Positions 44,876 to 57,110 are shown, numbered from the stretch's first letter. The stretch is DNA of 64,000 nt from Moniliophthora roreri (GCA_001466705.2 LATX02000008.1:87478-151477); one strand, 5' to 3'. Numbers and translations are program-made. The notes: generated by a model not told the origin, from the sequence alone.

Positions 44876-46313
44876 GTAATGTGGATGAATACGTACCAAT
44901 TATGTACTTTGTATCTCTAGTTTGGGCTTGGAATAGAATGAGCGTCGCGGAATCTTGGCTTCGAATGGTACCTCGACGTGGGGCTGGTCCCATTCGAGGT
45001 CCATTCGTATGGCGCGGCACGCCGTCATTTTCATTTGCGCTTTTCCTCAGACCACCATTTTCCACGAACACCCACGTCTTTCAACTTCCCGTTTCGCCGA
45101 ATAAACTAACCAAGGACTCGATTCTTAACCCGGCTCTGGTCATTCTTACGCATGGATGCTGTCAGCCTATTTTACCGGATCTCAATACAGAAAGTCTCCA
45201 AAGTCATATTCCGCTTTTCTGTGTCCCAGTCAAACCAACTCTTTGGATCTCCGCGTTCAGCTTGAGAGCACCAAAAATATCCGTTCTTATCTTTGAAGGA
45301 AGAGAATCGAGGAGCCCTAAGATGGAGGGGAATAACGAACGAGAAAATAGAGTTGTTACAGGTTGCTCATGGTGAGTTTATCAATACTTCAGGTTACATC
45401 GTGCTCTCTGACCCTCAAAGAGTAGAGCGATCCGGTGGTGTAATCGTCGTCGCGTTCAAAGTTAAAGATGCCCCGAAGTTCGAGCTCCCGAATTCTGAAA
45501 TGCGTCGGATACCCGCTTGTCAGCACCGGCGTACTGCTACGGTGGAGCTGCCTCGACGCTTATGCGTATCATTCGTCAGCGTCAGCTCCAAAGGCCATCA
45601 TTGCACTGAAGTCGCGAACTATTCCCCCGAAATCCACCAACACCATCCTGGCGCCCTGCCTTGCACGCTCATCGGCCAGTGGTATAATCATCGTCTTAGT
45701 ACTCGGGGTCAACGAAGATCTGAAAAACGAGCTTCGAATTCTTGAGTACCCATCAGATAGCTATTGCTAGCGTATTCGTCATGCAGCTCAATCTACCCAC
45801 TGACGCTACTGCAGACCCGATAGCATAATTGAAAACGTCGACTGATGATTTTGTACAACGAACTAAAGGTACGTCTCCTGCTTCACATTGCTTTGCTTAC
45901 CTTGACTGATGAACGTGCAATACAGGGGATGACGATAAGCTGGGAAGAGCCGGTGATACAATAGCGCTTGTGATCGTGCCTCTGTAACTGTTGCCTATCT
46001 GAGATAACAGCAGAATTCATTCATCTCTTCACTCATGGAGTGGCTTGCGAAGATAGAACGGAGACATGTTGGTGCTTCTTCACTGCGGTGGAGCGATCCT
46101 TAAAAGCTCTAATTCTGAGCTCGACCTGGCCTCCTCGTGTAGAACATGTTTTGGGGGGTGACCGTGTCTTTAACGCCTCATCATTAATGACTGGCGGGTC
46201 GGCCTCTACATAAAGAAGACGACCTATTACCCCTCGTAACGAATTTCGAAGGACGAGCAAAGTAAGCACATCTTTCGTATCGTGGGTTTTCACTTTGCTT
46301 ACAGTCGTTATAG
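44876..46313. other. 1.4-kb stretch without a recognised gene
   Basis: Overlapping plus-strand frames (44881-45375, 45293-45745, 45468-45770) have no domain or splice support. Near 46261 GTAAGCAC...CTTACAG just before the next ATG looks like a 5'-UTR intron of the following gene. Confidence 0.35.
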
Positions 46314-48029
46314 ATGATGGCCTCGTCCTTGAACTCGCTCGACGGACCAAGTTCGAATCCAGAGGAAAGTCATATCGTCGGTTCCGAGTATGAGTGGAGG
46401 GTAGGCTCATTATCCGAATGGTACAAAGGCCTTACTACTGCTCAGACATCCGTTGATAGGCTGCAGATCCGCAAGGAGGCGAAAACAGACGACATACCGC
46501 ATTGGTTCGTCGTGCTATACATGCAAGACAGATCCATCTATCGTTTCGAACGTCGGGAAAGTCAAAACCAGTCTCTCCGTAAAGTCGACGAAAAGACAAT
46601 GCAGGAGGTCGATCAACAAACCGAGCTTGAGATCGAGCTGTTCCTGGATGGAAAAGTCGATCTCGGCGCACTTTTGGCAACTTGCTTTGCGATATCCAGA
46701 GATGACTCGGCGAAGGACCACTCCCAAACTACCTACCATTCCCTTTTCTTTTCGTGGACTATCTTGATGGTCGCTGCACGTCACTGCATGCCATATGAAG
46801 TACCTCCTCCTGACTCCCTACGGAAGCGCGCATCCGAGCGTCATTACCTCCCACTCACAAACTACATTGTCAACCAAGCGACCGACTTGTTCTTGACAAT
46901 CGTCGTCGAGACAATAGCCGTTTTCCGGAACAAGTCAGGGGCGGCTGTATACCAGGGCTTGGATCCATTCACTCGAGCAACATGGGCGTTACCGAATAAT
47001 GTCCTTCGGTTCATTTGCAGACGGGCATTTCGCACTCGGCTGCAATTCGGTCTGAGGAAGCAGCTGGAGAGGCAGATTTCGGAGGTGCTTGGGATCAAGG
47101 CCTCAGAAGTTCTCGATGAGGCCTTGAAACGCCATCCCGACTCAAATGCTGTTCTGAACAATCACATGTGGCTCAAGGATCTGGATAAGGCTGTAGAGCC
47201 TGTGCTTAGAGCAGAGGTCGTCAAGGTCCTGTGGAGTACGATATTTGATGCCATCTGCGGGGGTTATGGGGATATCGACCGGCCGACGTTGGTACGGGGA
47301 GCGACTCATTCGAATCTCAAGTTCACCTTCATACTGGGGCAACGGTTGCCGCAGTATTACGCAGTTTGGAATGCTGCTTTGCATGGCGGTCTATGCGGGG
47401 CACGAGTTCGGACTGAGGAAGAGGATAGAGGCAATGAAGGAATTGAACCAGACCCGAGCGATGCATACGTGACGGGGTTGAACAACAAAATGTTTGATTT
47501 GGCGTGGAAAGCTGCAAGTGATGGAGCGTTCAAGGAAGCTCAAGCGGTTGTGAAGTTGACACAGGAGCAGTTGAGGCCTCGGCTGCGGGAGAAGAGGGAG
47601 TTAATGTGGAATGATGTCTGGAGAATCTGGCCTGATGTCTGGGCAGAGGCGCAGAGCATAACCCAGCAGAAATCAGTCGACTGCGTGGATAGGATCATGA
47701 AACGAGTTTTGGAGACGGGTGTTAAAGTGTTCAAGGAGGAGATGAGTGAATCCAGTACTCGCTCCATCGGAGCCCGCATTGGGACAAATAAGAGCGACAA
47801 GGTGAGTTTCTGTCTCTTTCAAAGATATCGGGTTTTCATCCTTGACTCACAGAGAAAGAAGTCGAGATCTACCCCTGGGGAAAGTGTGTCCAACGGAGTA
47901 CTGCAGGAGTTGATGGACGGCATCATGAAGAGGGAGAAAGTCAACAGTAGACAGGCGGCACTGATGAACGAGGCTCTTTCACGTATTTGGACGGAATCTC
48001 GGCGACTACCACCTCTAGCCAAGGCTTAG
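46314..48029 (+). CDS. Agaricomycete protein of unknown function, tandem paralogue A
   Basis: ATG at 46314 begins MMASSLNSLDGPSSNPEESH. Conserved blocks: LSEWYKGLTTAQTSVDRLQI, TYHSLFFSWTILMVAARHCM, NQATDLFLTIVVETIAVFRN, DPFTRATWALPNNVLRFICR, NNHMWLKDLDKAVEPVLRAE and RLPQYYAVWNAALHGGLCGA. An intron of 51 bases (47802-47852, GTGAGT to CACAG) joins SDK to RKKSRSTP; because 51 is a multiple of three the frame also reads through it. The C-terminal exon ends RLPPLAKA. I recall related Agaricomycete proteins with RYNCYFFSW where this one has TYHSLFFSW, so a conserved Cys may be missing; that comparison is from memory. Mostly soluble and helical. Paralogue at 49711 shares every block and the intron position. 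Confidence 0.75.
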   Translation: MMASSLNSLDGPSSNPEESHIVGSEYEWRVGSLSEWYKGLTTAQTSVDRLQIRKEAKTDDIPHWFVVLYMQDRSIYRFERRESQNQSLRKVDEKTMQEVDQQTELEIELFLDGKVDLGALLATCFAISRDDSAKDHSQTTYHSLFFSWTILMVAARHCMPYEVPPPDSLRKRASERHYLPLTNYIVNQATDLFLTIVVETIAVFRNKSGAAVYQGLDPFTRATWALPNNVLRFICRRAFRTRLQFGLRKQLERQISEVLGIKASEVLDEALKRHPDSNAVLNNHMWLKDLDKAVEPVLRAEVVKVLWSTIFDAICGGYGDIDRPTLVRGATHSNLKFTFILGQRLPQYYAVWNAALHGGLCGARVRTEEEDRGNEGIEPDPSDAYVTGLNNKMFDLAWKAASDGAFKEAQAVVKLTQEQLRPRLREKRELMWNDVWRIWPDVWAEAQSITQQKSVDCVDRIMKRVLETGVKVFKEEMSESSTRSIGARIGTNKSDKVSFCLFQRYRVFILDSQRKKSRSTPGESVSNGVLQELMDGIMKREKVNSRQAALMNEALSRIWTESRRLPPLAKA

Positions 48030-49710
48030 GAAGCCCATGAGAGTATATATTCGATGCCATTATGTACTGTACTTGTTTTTGTAAAATCTAGTCGTATGGA
48101 ACCTTGTACCATATCATCATGAGACAGAAATTCCTAGAATCTTGCTACCTTAACCTTCACAGAACTGTTTTGAGCATTGCGGCATAGACTGAACCTCAGA
48201 TCTAGGCTGTGGCCACCGACGTTGGCTTGTCGCGCCCTCAAGACATTCGCACGCCTTTCATTTTCAAACCATCATCTTCCCAATACCCCACACGAAATCC
48301 CGCGACTTTCAAGCTGCAAGTTCTTCTAAAACACTAAAAGAAGGTCTAGTCTTATTATCATTTCTCTTTTGAATATTGCTTCCTTCGTTTTGCTCAATGG
48401 ATCTAGGGCCCAAAGTTGGAGCGAACAAGCCTTCGAAAAGAGCACGCCATGTTTCTGGGACAAAACAAGAACTCGTGGAAGACCACTAAAAGAACACACT
48501 ATACAACGCTGACGATGAGAAGATCGCTATGTGGGAGGTATGAACGCTCTGAGCCACGAGGGAGCACGAAATGACTGGTGACTGCCCATGGTGAGTTCGC
48601 CGATTATTTCGGATCCATGCTGCCCTAAAATTTGCGAAATATAGCAATCTTGCATTTAAAGGAGGTACTATTCGCTCCGAAATCTTGAACTTGTGGCAGA
48701 TGAACCATCACACTTCGTGATATAGCCTCGCCCCAGTTGTCTGTACAAGAACCGCAATACCCTTGACGCTTTTCCTCGCAAGCAACTCCCAAGTTTCAGC
48801 CTTTCCGCTCCCCCAGCTCCAGGGTAGTGTCGACTCTGATGAGGACACTGTAAAACCTTTTGGTTCAAATGTAGGCATAACCCTTCCTTCACATTACTGG
48901 CTGACTGGTGACGATATAGGATAAGAAATGAGATGGGAAGGTGCACCCATGCAAGTGAATTGGAGAAGGGCTAGCGGACACCACATTACTTGCATTATGT
49001 CTTTGTAGCGTGGATTGGTGCCGAATCAATAGCGTGATTCATCCACCTCATGGCCAATTGAGCAGTGTGTGAATTTTGGGGAGCAAAGGGTGCTTTGTCG
49101 GTTCATTAGGTCAATTGCGAAGGTACGAGTCCCCACTTTTTCAGATCCCTGGTATTGACTGAACATAGTACCTCAGTGAGCCCTGAGCGCCCATTTGGTC
49201 GAAGCGGGCTCCAGAAAACATCTGCGGCTTCTCTTCACACTGCCGGCGCAGGAATCAAGATACTGAATAATGCTTACAACGATGTAAACGCATGGACGCT
49301 GCCAAATTTATAGTACCTGTCAAGATAGTATTAATCCCCTGCCTCTTGATAGCCTATATTGTCAGTTAAGCCGCACGGTAACCTGCATCATTTTGCCTTT
49401 CAACATCGGTTAGATCTTCTTGCACATAACCGGTGATTTTCTGTGCTTCTTCCCTGCGGCTCAAGATCCTCCGTAGCTCTAAATGTGAGCTTTGATCGTA
49501 AAGTCGGTTCCCGCATGCACAACATGTTTTCAGAAGGGGCGAAGATGCTTTGGGAACTCAATGCTATTGAACGTGGAAGACTTCCATCCAGCGTCTACTT
49601 AAAGTGGGTAACATATAGTATCGCCTCCTGAACGCGAACTCAGAGCGCGAGCGAGGTGAGCGCATCTATTACACTCTAGAATTTTATAGTGCTCACCTTC
49701 GTTATAGACG
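48030..49710. other. spacer between tandem paralogues
   Basis: 1.7 kb. Holds a short ORF with a premature stop (48397-48540) and, just before 49711, a probable 5'-UTR intron (GTGAGCGC to TTATAG) like that of paralogue A. Otherwise nothing recognised. Confidence 0.35.
48397..48541 (+). pseudogene. possible first exon of a broken gene
   Basis: ATG at 48397 reads MDLGPKVGANKPSKRARHVS and GTKQELVEDH, then an in-frame TAA, after which the same frame continues KNTLYNADDEKIAMWE up to a GTATGAAC donor-like site. Protein-like composition on both sides suggests a nonsense mutation, but no further exons were identified. Confidence 0.25.
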
Positions 49711-51424
49711 ATGGACCTGTCCACTAACTCGTTCGAAAAGCCTTTAAATCAGCAGGAAAACCTTCTCACCGATCCCGAACATCAATGGTACAGAGATCTT
49801 ACTGTCGCTCAAGCCTCGATCAACAAGCTCCAAATCTATAAGGAGACGACCAGCACTGTGCTACTCAATCGATTCGTTATGATATACATGAAGGACGGGT
49901 CTACCTACCACCTCGAACGTCCCGAAAACAAGCAACCTTGTCTTCATAAAGTTGACGATATGGTCGCGAACGAGGTTGTCCAACGGACTAAGCCTGAGAT
50001 TGAGCTGCTCCTAGATGGAAAATTCGATCTCAGTGTCCTTTTATCGACTTGCTTTGCCATATCCAATGATCCCTTAGCCAAGGATTCCTCCCAATCGACC
50101 TATAACTCCTTTTTCTTTACGTGGACCATCTTAATGGTCGCTGCACGCAACTGCATGCCATACGAAGTACCTTCTGCGGAGACCCTGCGGACGCGTGCAT
50201 TAGAGCATTATCCCCGCCTCACAAACTACATCGTCAAACAGGCGACCGACTTGTTCCTAGCTCTCGTCGTCGAGACTGTAGCCGTTTTTCGGAACAAGGC
50301 AGGAGCGGTCTTATACCGGGGCTTGGATCCTTTCACTCGAGCCACATGGGCTTTACCCAATAACGTTCTGCGGTTCATCTGCAGGCGGGCATATCGTGCT
50401 CGGTTGCATTTCGGTCTTCGAAAACAGCTGGAGAAGCAGGTAGCGGAGGTGCTTAAGATCAAAGCACTCGAAATCCTTGACCAGGCTTTGAAACACCATC
50501 CTGACCCAAACGCCGTGCTGAACGGTCATATGTGGCTCAAGGACTTGGATAAAGCCGTAGAACCTGTGCTGCGGGCAGAGATTGTCAAGGTCTTATGGGG
50601 TGCACTTTTCGACGCCATCTGTGGAGGATATGGGGACGGAGTCGATCAGGCGGTAACGGCGAATCTCAAGTACACGCTCATACTGGGACAGCGGCTACCC
50701 CAGTTTTACGCGATGTGGAATGCTGCGCTTCACGGCGGTCTCTGCGCAGCGCGAGTTCAGACAGATTTGGAGGAAGAGAAAGATACGGAGGGAGCCGACG
50801 TTCCCGCCGCATTGGACGCATATGACGCGTATGTGGAGAAGCTGAATAAAAAGATGTTCAGGTTAGCTTGGGAAGCCGCTAGTGACGGTGCTTTGAAGGA
50901 GGCAGAAAAGGTTGTGAACATGACACAGAAGAAGATGAAGCCTCAGCCGTTACGAATGAAGAGACAGAAGATGTGGGACGAGGTATGGAGAATTTGGCCT
51001 GAGGTGTGGACTGAGACGCTGGGCATGACAGAGCAGAGAGCAGTTGACTACGTGAACAAGATACTGAGGGAGGTCTTGAATACTACCGTCAAAGTGTTTG
51101 ATGAGGAGATGAGAGGCTCTGATACTCGCTTCATAGGAGCACACACCGAGCGCAAGGTCGACAAAGTGGGTATTTACTGTCTCTTCACAGGTCCCAGCTT
51201 TCATGGTTGTTCACCTACACTTACAGAGAAAGAGGTCGAAACCCGTACCAAAGGAACACATGACTAACGCGACACTCCAGCAATTGATGCATGACATTAT
51301 GAAGAGAGAGAAACTTAGCGCTGAACAGGTGGTACTCGTAGATGAAGCTATTTCACGGATCTGGACGGAGGCTGGACGGCTTCCTCCACTGACTAGAACC
51401 GAGGAAGTACACGAGAGGATGTAA
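49711..51424 (+). CDS. Agaricomycete protein of unknown function, tandem paralogue B
   Basis: Tandem relative of the gene at 46314 in the same orientation. ATG at 49711 starts MDLSTNSFEKPLNQQENLLT. It shares YNSFFFTWTILMVAARNCMP, KQATDLFLALVVETVAVFRN, DPFTRATWALPNNVLRFICR, GHMWLKDLDKAVEPVLRAEI and RLPQFYAMWNAALHGGLCAA. The 61-base intron (GTGGGT to TTACAG) after KVDK sits exactly where A has its intron; here it is not a multiple of three and must be removed to reach RKRSKPVPKEH and the C-terminus (AISRIWTEAGRLPPLTRTEE, VHERM). Without splicing the frame ends early at 51267. Both genes carry a final exon with KREKLSAEQ/KREKVNSRQ. Appears intact; function unknown. Confidence 0.75.
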
Positions 51425-51608
51425 GCAGTTGGTGCTATTCAAGTTATGTACAACTGGGATTCGTGATATCCAGAAATTTATTTAACCTAATTACAACAAA
51501 CTAGTTACATATTTTGACATATTATTAGTTGAGACTATTCATCGCCAGCCTGCTTTCCAGACTAGTACACAGTAGACCCTCCAAATTCGGGTGCGGTACC
51601 ACAAACGA

Positions 51609-53200
51609 TTAACCGATATGTGGAAGAAAATACGTCCATCGGACGGCTTGAAATGCGCTGGGAGGAAGATGTCTCAACGCAATTACGGCTATAGTAACTA
51701 GCCACACCCTCGCGGCAATATAGGCTATAGCCGAGATAAAGCAAAGCACGAACATAATAAATGCAAAGGTGTCCACTATACATCCAGGAAGGTTATGTTC
51801 ACGTTCACCGTCCCTAAAGGAAGCGTGAAAGAATCCAATTGCAAGTGGGAGAAAGGTCACCAGCAGTGACATGGTCCGCCATTGCAGCTGTTGTGATTCC
51901 GAAGGAAATTCGAAGCCCCAAGCAGCACAATGCAACGCGCCAAAGGCGACGGCAATGAGGTAGCATGTAATATGCACGCTAACCGGATCCTTCGCCAGCC
52001 TCGAAGAGAATAGTGAACTGCCGTCTTCCGAGTTTCGACCAGTCAATATCTCAATGAACTTGAGCAGGAGTTGACCAAGGGAACTGATTGGGAGAATGGC
52101 AAGGCGGAAAAGTATCCGAAGGAACTCTCCCATATCGAAATGCCAATGGGGTGTGAGAGCCGAAATTACCAAATCCAGCTTGGCTTGGGCACGGGCCTGC
52201 CACGATAATGAAGCAACGTCAGAGTAATTGTCGCAAATTGGGGGGCGTTTGTCCGCATGCCAAGTCACTCGCACGGGATAACGGACACGAAGCGGTTTGT
52301 TCCACCAAAGAAAGCAGATGATGAAATTGAGGAACGCAAAGGCCAAAGTGATGATCTCCAGTTCAGTGATAGCTAGTCCTTCGATAGAACGAGCGATGCA
52401 CTGGACAATGAACCAGCTAGTTTGGAAGACGGTGATGGTTTTCGAAATAACGTCTGCATGGCTCTTGTCCTGTATTTCCGCCTCCGTGATGTGTACATGT
52501 CGATTATCGACGAGGTATTCCAATAAGCATGTATATCGTTTCTGAGAAAGAGTGAGCGGGAAACAGGGCACTACTTGAATACACATACATCGACAGGTTC
52601 TGGAGGTATTTTGGTCTCGCCCATCTTGACTTCCGATTCCTCACTGACCCCCCTAAGTCTCTCTATTTCTTCAACGAGCTTCTTGTCATCCTCATTCCAG
52701 CTTTCCCAGAGGAAGCGACAAAATTCGTCGCCTTCGTAGAGCGCAAAACCTCCCATTAAAACGAAGAATGCGTGCGTCTTGCTCCAGCCGTATCCTAGAT
52801 GAAAGGATCTCGTTCTTTAGTATTGGTGAGAGGAAGACAAGAAAATTAGCTCACTCTTGAATCGCGCGTAGATTTTCTGCGCGGAGTACCACTGTCGCAT
52901 CGCCCACAGTCCAATGAGTTCTGGTGCAATGAATGCCATAAACATCATCACGGCGCCATTTGAGACGACAGTCATTGTGTGTTCCTGGTATTTGGGAACG
53001 TTGGGGTGAATCGCGACCCATGTGCAGAGAAAAATCACGGATACGCAAGCCCACACGATGGTCCCAAGGGTACGACAACTGTTGATATCGGTGCACGCTG
53101 CACTGGAAAAGCTGAACGGAGCCAGCGTCGAAGGTCCGTCGACTATAGGGCTAGCAATGTCATTGGGTATAGGGTGAGCGAGGGCATAGAGAGTCAGCAT
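51609..53200 (-). CDS. multi-spanning membrane protein of an Agaricomycete family
   Basis: A family common in mushroom genomes, function unknown. ATG at 53200 (MLTLYALAHPIPNDIASPIV) is the best start I can see; a hydrophobic stretch just upstream (CSIILLCTLQAGQ) has no ATG before a stop, so a further 5' exon is possible. Conserved blocks in order: CVSVIFLCTWVAIHPNVPKY, MFMAFIAPELIGLWAMRQWY, after an intron THAFFVLMGGFALYEGDEFC, after an intron HITEAEIQDKSHADVISK, SWFIVQCIARSIEGLAITEL and FLWWNKPLRVRYPVRVTW. Later spans are VSVHITCYLIAVAFGALHCA and IMFVLCFISAIAYIAARVWL. The end WTYFLPHIG is typical of the family. About seven to eight transmembrane segments; probably plasma or endomembrane. Confidence 0.75.
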
Positions 53201-53957
53201 CTCCGGGATGGCTGGGACAAAGTCTTGACCTGCTTGCAGGGTGCAAAGTAAAATAATGGAGCAGAATGATCTAGATCATGCGCACTAATTACTCAAGTGG
53301 CACACTCCAACAGCGTGTTCTGTGCTTTCGTAGTCACTGCGGTGTTTTTGAGCTATAGTACGCGTGAGACATTCAATGTCCCGTGCGACATCAGGAATGT
53401 TGGCGTTCTACGCCGAGAAGAGGTCAATGTCTGATCAGAAGCTACGTATGAAGACGTACGATTCGCTAACGCTCAATTCAGTTATGTGAAGACTGCTCGA
53501 GCAGCGCCGACCATATGTATCCTATCCCGTTTCTCTTGCGGTCTGGCGACTGCCTTCAAGTTGCCGCTTGCGCCGGCCTTGATGAAAGCAAGGATAGAGA
53601 TGGCCAATAATAACTTGAACCGAGCCCATGACGGTATATGAGCTTATTGGTTGACATTGAGCTAGCAATCAGACTAAATGAGTGGGGCTCGGGGCGTCAT
53701 CGAATCAAATTTCGCAGGGTAGCACATTCATAGAATTGCCCCTCCTTGCTGAGTAGATTGTCGTGGGTTTCATGGGCTGGGCCATGGTTTCTTCCGGCCG
53801 AAAGAGTCGGATCCGAGTTTCGAGAAGGTAAGGTGATCGTGGTTCGTTCAGAAGACTGCTGACACCGTGACCAGATGCGCGTGACACCCAGCGCTCCTGT
53901 TTCTCTGAGTGCCGTTCAGAATCAGAAATTTGTACTGTTTTCTACCACTTCCTTGGC
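53201..53957. other. intergenic
   Basis: No gene recognised apart from a possible upstream exon of the membrane protein. Confidence 0.3.
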
Positions 53958-54551
53958 TCATTCTTGCTCATCTGTCTTCCCTTTCGGTTCAGCACATGAA
54001 TGTAAAGTCAAATACCTTTGACGCTTATTCATTCGGTGCAAGCTGGGACATTTTTCATTAGATCCATTCTGCAATAATGAAAGCTGGCAGGAGTGCTTAG
54101 AAAAGGCTTGCGGGACAATGGGGCGAACATAGATTCGCAGGCGCGATGAGTACACCCATTTCCATTTTTACCCCTTAGAGATGGTCTGAGATGTACCGTT
54201 AAAGCGTCAAATATGTCAGCCCGGCCCTCGCGGATAATGGAGATCAGACACGAAATCCAGATAGCAAGGCCCATAAAAACTATGTACTTATTCGCAAACC
54301 AGGATCAGACATACCGTCGAAACAGTCTATTAGGTCGCTGATGAATCTCTCCTTAATGCCATTTGGATATGCACGACGGGAAGCAGCAATGATACACTCA
54401 CCTTCGGAAGGAATTTTTCAGAAGGTACGACCTCGTACTCGGGCTCGACGCTAGTATTAACAGATGAAGATGAACTGGACAGGACACCGATCGCGAAAAT
54501 TTGGGCTATAGAAACTTCATCTCGATTACACATACAAGTCCCAACGGCCAT
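53958..54551 (-). CDS. small membrane protein, hypothetical
   Basis: ATG at 54551 begins MAVGTCMCNRDEVSIAQIFA. Exon-like segments join at GTGAGT and GTATGT donors: PEYEVVPSEKFLPK, ERFISDLIDCFD and then VFMGLAIWISCLISII, one transmembrane segment, followed by REGRADIFDALT and, after another intron, a hydrophilic tail (NGSNEKCPSLHRMNKRQR). The junctions give a continuous reading, which supports a real gene, but it is short and matches nothing I know. Confidence 0.35.
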
Positions 54552-54907
54552 GCAAAGACCAAGGAGTCAAAAAAAAGCTCATGCTGCCCTTGTCGAATTG
54601 ACGTTTGCGATCTTTAGGTCTGACTTGTACCCTTTCCTCTGCCTATTCGTACTTAACGAAGCTTTCAGTTACTCTTCGGTGTCATGGACAATGTGCGAGT
54701 CAAAGACCAATGTGCCCATCCGTCAAGGCACCGACCGCCTCCGAGACTTCATGTTTAAGATATGATGAATGTACTTGATAGACGTGTCCGCCCGAAAAAG
54801 GTATCACTTAACGTTCTATACTCTTCGTTTACTGACCTGAAAAACAGACGTCGTAGCATGGCACTATATAAGCCGTGCTGGAGTTATCTTCATGAATCAA
54901 GTTCAAG
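54552..54907. other. intergenic
   Basis: Nothing recognised. Confidence 0.3.
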
Positions 54908-55195
54908 ATGCACCTTAGCACCGTGCTCGCCCTCGTATCTTTCAGCCTCGCTGATGCAAACCCGCTTCCTTCCATACAAAGTGAATAGTGTCAACTATGA
55001 TTGGGTCATTGTGGATCCGTGTAATAATGGCTGGCATGTGGGTCAAGTGCCCGAGGTCAGTCTTAAGGTTGAATACAATAAGATACGGTAACTGATGCCT
55101 CCCATCGTAGCGTCGAGGAGAAAATGCTGTGAATGCTTGCAACAGTGGCTGGACAACAGGCGGGTTGGTAGCGAGGACAGGAGAGGTACCTTAGC
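54908..55195 (+). pseudogene. possible broken gene for a small secreted protein
   Basis: ATG at 54908 gives MHLSTVLALVSFSLADANPL, a convincing signal peptide, but the frame stops after PSIQSE. In a neighbouring frame NYDWVIVDPCNNGWHVGQVP follows, and after a GTCAGT...GTAG intron the frame continues RRGENAVNACNSGWTTGG. The two Cys-containing exons and the signal peptide would form one secreted protein if a one-base shift between them were absent. Family not recognised. Confidence 0.3.
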
Positions 55196-55374
55196 CCGCT
55201 GATACACAGGTATAAGTCCGGCAGGTTCCATTACCAACGAGGCTACTCGCCGTGGAGGATTGTTCGAGAATGGATGTTCCGAGTTTATCAAACCCAGCCC
55301 GTACATACGATGAAAATAAGAAGTATATCTTGTCATTGGGGAAGTATGAATACTATACAAGCCCTTCAAATCTT

Positions 55375-57110
55375 CTGCATCTCAAAAGACTTGACTACAA
55401 TCGAACCGCCAAGTGCCTTCGTCGCAAAGTTGAAGACACCGAATCTGTACCCGAAAAAGAAAGTCCAGTTTGTGCACATCATAAACGCAATCCCGATGTT
55501 GCTCCAGTCGGTCCCGCGCGTACTCCACTGGAATATCGTTTACTTGTTGCCAATCGATTGCGTATCTCCCGAAGCTCTCAACCGAATCTCAATTCCGGAG
55601 AACGTTGCAGAAGTAACTTCGCTGCCCTTGGTGGTAGTAGTCCAATCGGCATCAACCATTGACAGACCGCTGATCATGACGACCGTCTTGGTGTTACCAA
55701 CGCGTTTGACGCCGATGTAGGCAGGCTGGTCACGAAGCATGGCCAGACCAGTACGGTCTCTGCGGCCATGTTGGTGAGATCGAGACGAATGGTTCCGCCG
55801 GCTTTAGGACCATTAATACGGTGTGTGAGCATATTGCGAGCGTTGTAGAGGTCGTCTGTGACGGACGCCAGCTTGAGAATCAAGCCATTGCTGCCGATCG
55901 ACCAATTGTTGTTGTCTGGGTTATGGTTCCACTCTCATTCTAGGTCGAGCTTGTTGCCGGTGAAGGTGCGGAGACCTGTGTGGGATGCAACTGGGACAGG
56001 AGGAAGTGGGTAAGAGTGCGAAATGTCCCATTTGCTGTCCTGGAGAACGAGTGATGACCAGCCATCCGAGGATTATAAGATCGGTACAAGGACGGGAATT
56101 CTACCGCCTGTGTATAATATCTGAGCAAGCTTCAGGCGTGAACTTTGTATACCGACTTACCTGGATATGAATCGGTAAAGCCCATGTAACATCATCTTTC
56201 GTCCGCAAAGTCTATGAGTGATCCTTGACGGGTCCTGTAAACTACTTAATTGAGGTCGGGTTTACTAAGGAAGAGACGTACCTGAACCTCCAGTAATTGG
56301 AGAGGAAATGGTCGAGAGAGAGGACGACGCGTGTAGGGACCTCATATGTTGCCGCTGGACTGGAGCATATGGGTTTGGTAGTTGTGTTTGGTGATGAGGA
56401 TGTAGTACACCCCGTTACGCTTGTAGATCCTCGAATCTTCAATATAATCGATATCGGTGCTTCAGGCGACCTGATTCCTCACTTCCCCGAGGCCATCAAG
56501 TGTCAACTGAGCGACTCTGATATCGTTCTGTCCGTAACAAGGATATATGGTATCGTCGTCGTCGTCGATGGGTAACCCGACATCCGTAGTAGCACTTTTT
56601 GAGGACAGTCACCCTCGTCCATGGCCCTGCTGCCGTTGACTTGGATGTATAGATGTAGGCCTTGGAGAAGTCGACACAGCCGATCCAGTATTATGTGTCT
56701 ATGGATTTTCGGTACTTCATCGCTGAAGCCCAGGTGCCTTGGGTGTAGGTTTGACGCCCGGAAAGTAGATTGTAGTCGTTGTTACCAAAATCTGGAACTG
56801 GAACGCTATGACCTAGCGACTGTTAGTTGACTTTTTCAAGCAAAAATCGTCAGAAAAAAAGGGAATGCGAAGGTAACAGAGACGTTTTACCTAGATCATT
56901 ACTAGGAAAAATCAGCAAGGACAGGAAAGCCAATAACAACAGGGGCACCGGAACTACAATGCAGAAATTATCTTCAATCCGAGTGATGTCGTTGTCAGCC
57001 AGAAACTTGAATCGCTAAAAGTACTCGACTGAGGAACTGTGGTAGTCGTGCTGGGTGGTGCGGCAGTCGTCTTTGTAGTTCCTCGCCCGCGCTAGGCAAA
57101 CGTTGGGAGT
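55375..57110 (-). pseudogene. GH43-family glycoside hydrolase relic
   Basis: Minus-strand translations in three shifting frames together recreate a GH43 (beta-xylosidase/arabinofuranosidase type) protein, which would release sugars from plant hemicellulose. In order: VPDFGNNDYNLLSGRQTY, TWASAMKYRKSIDT, a stop, YWIGCVDFSKAYIYTSKS and KKCYYGC, a frameshift, DDDTIYPCYGQNDIRVAQL, a stop after RNQVA, SRIYKRNGVYYILITKHN, a stop after SSGNI, then WDISHSYPLPPVPVAS, a stop after KLDLE, WNHNPDNNNWSIGSNGL, ASVTDDLYNARNMLTHRING, a frameshift, LAMLRDQPAYIGVKRVGN and WTFFFGYRFGVFN. At least four nonsense codons and two or more frameshifts; clearly dead. The C-terminal concanavalin-like domain is recognisable too. 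Parts of the N-terminal propeller before 56830 are poorly preserved. Confidence 0.75.
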
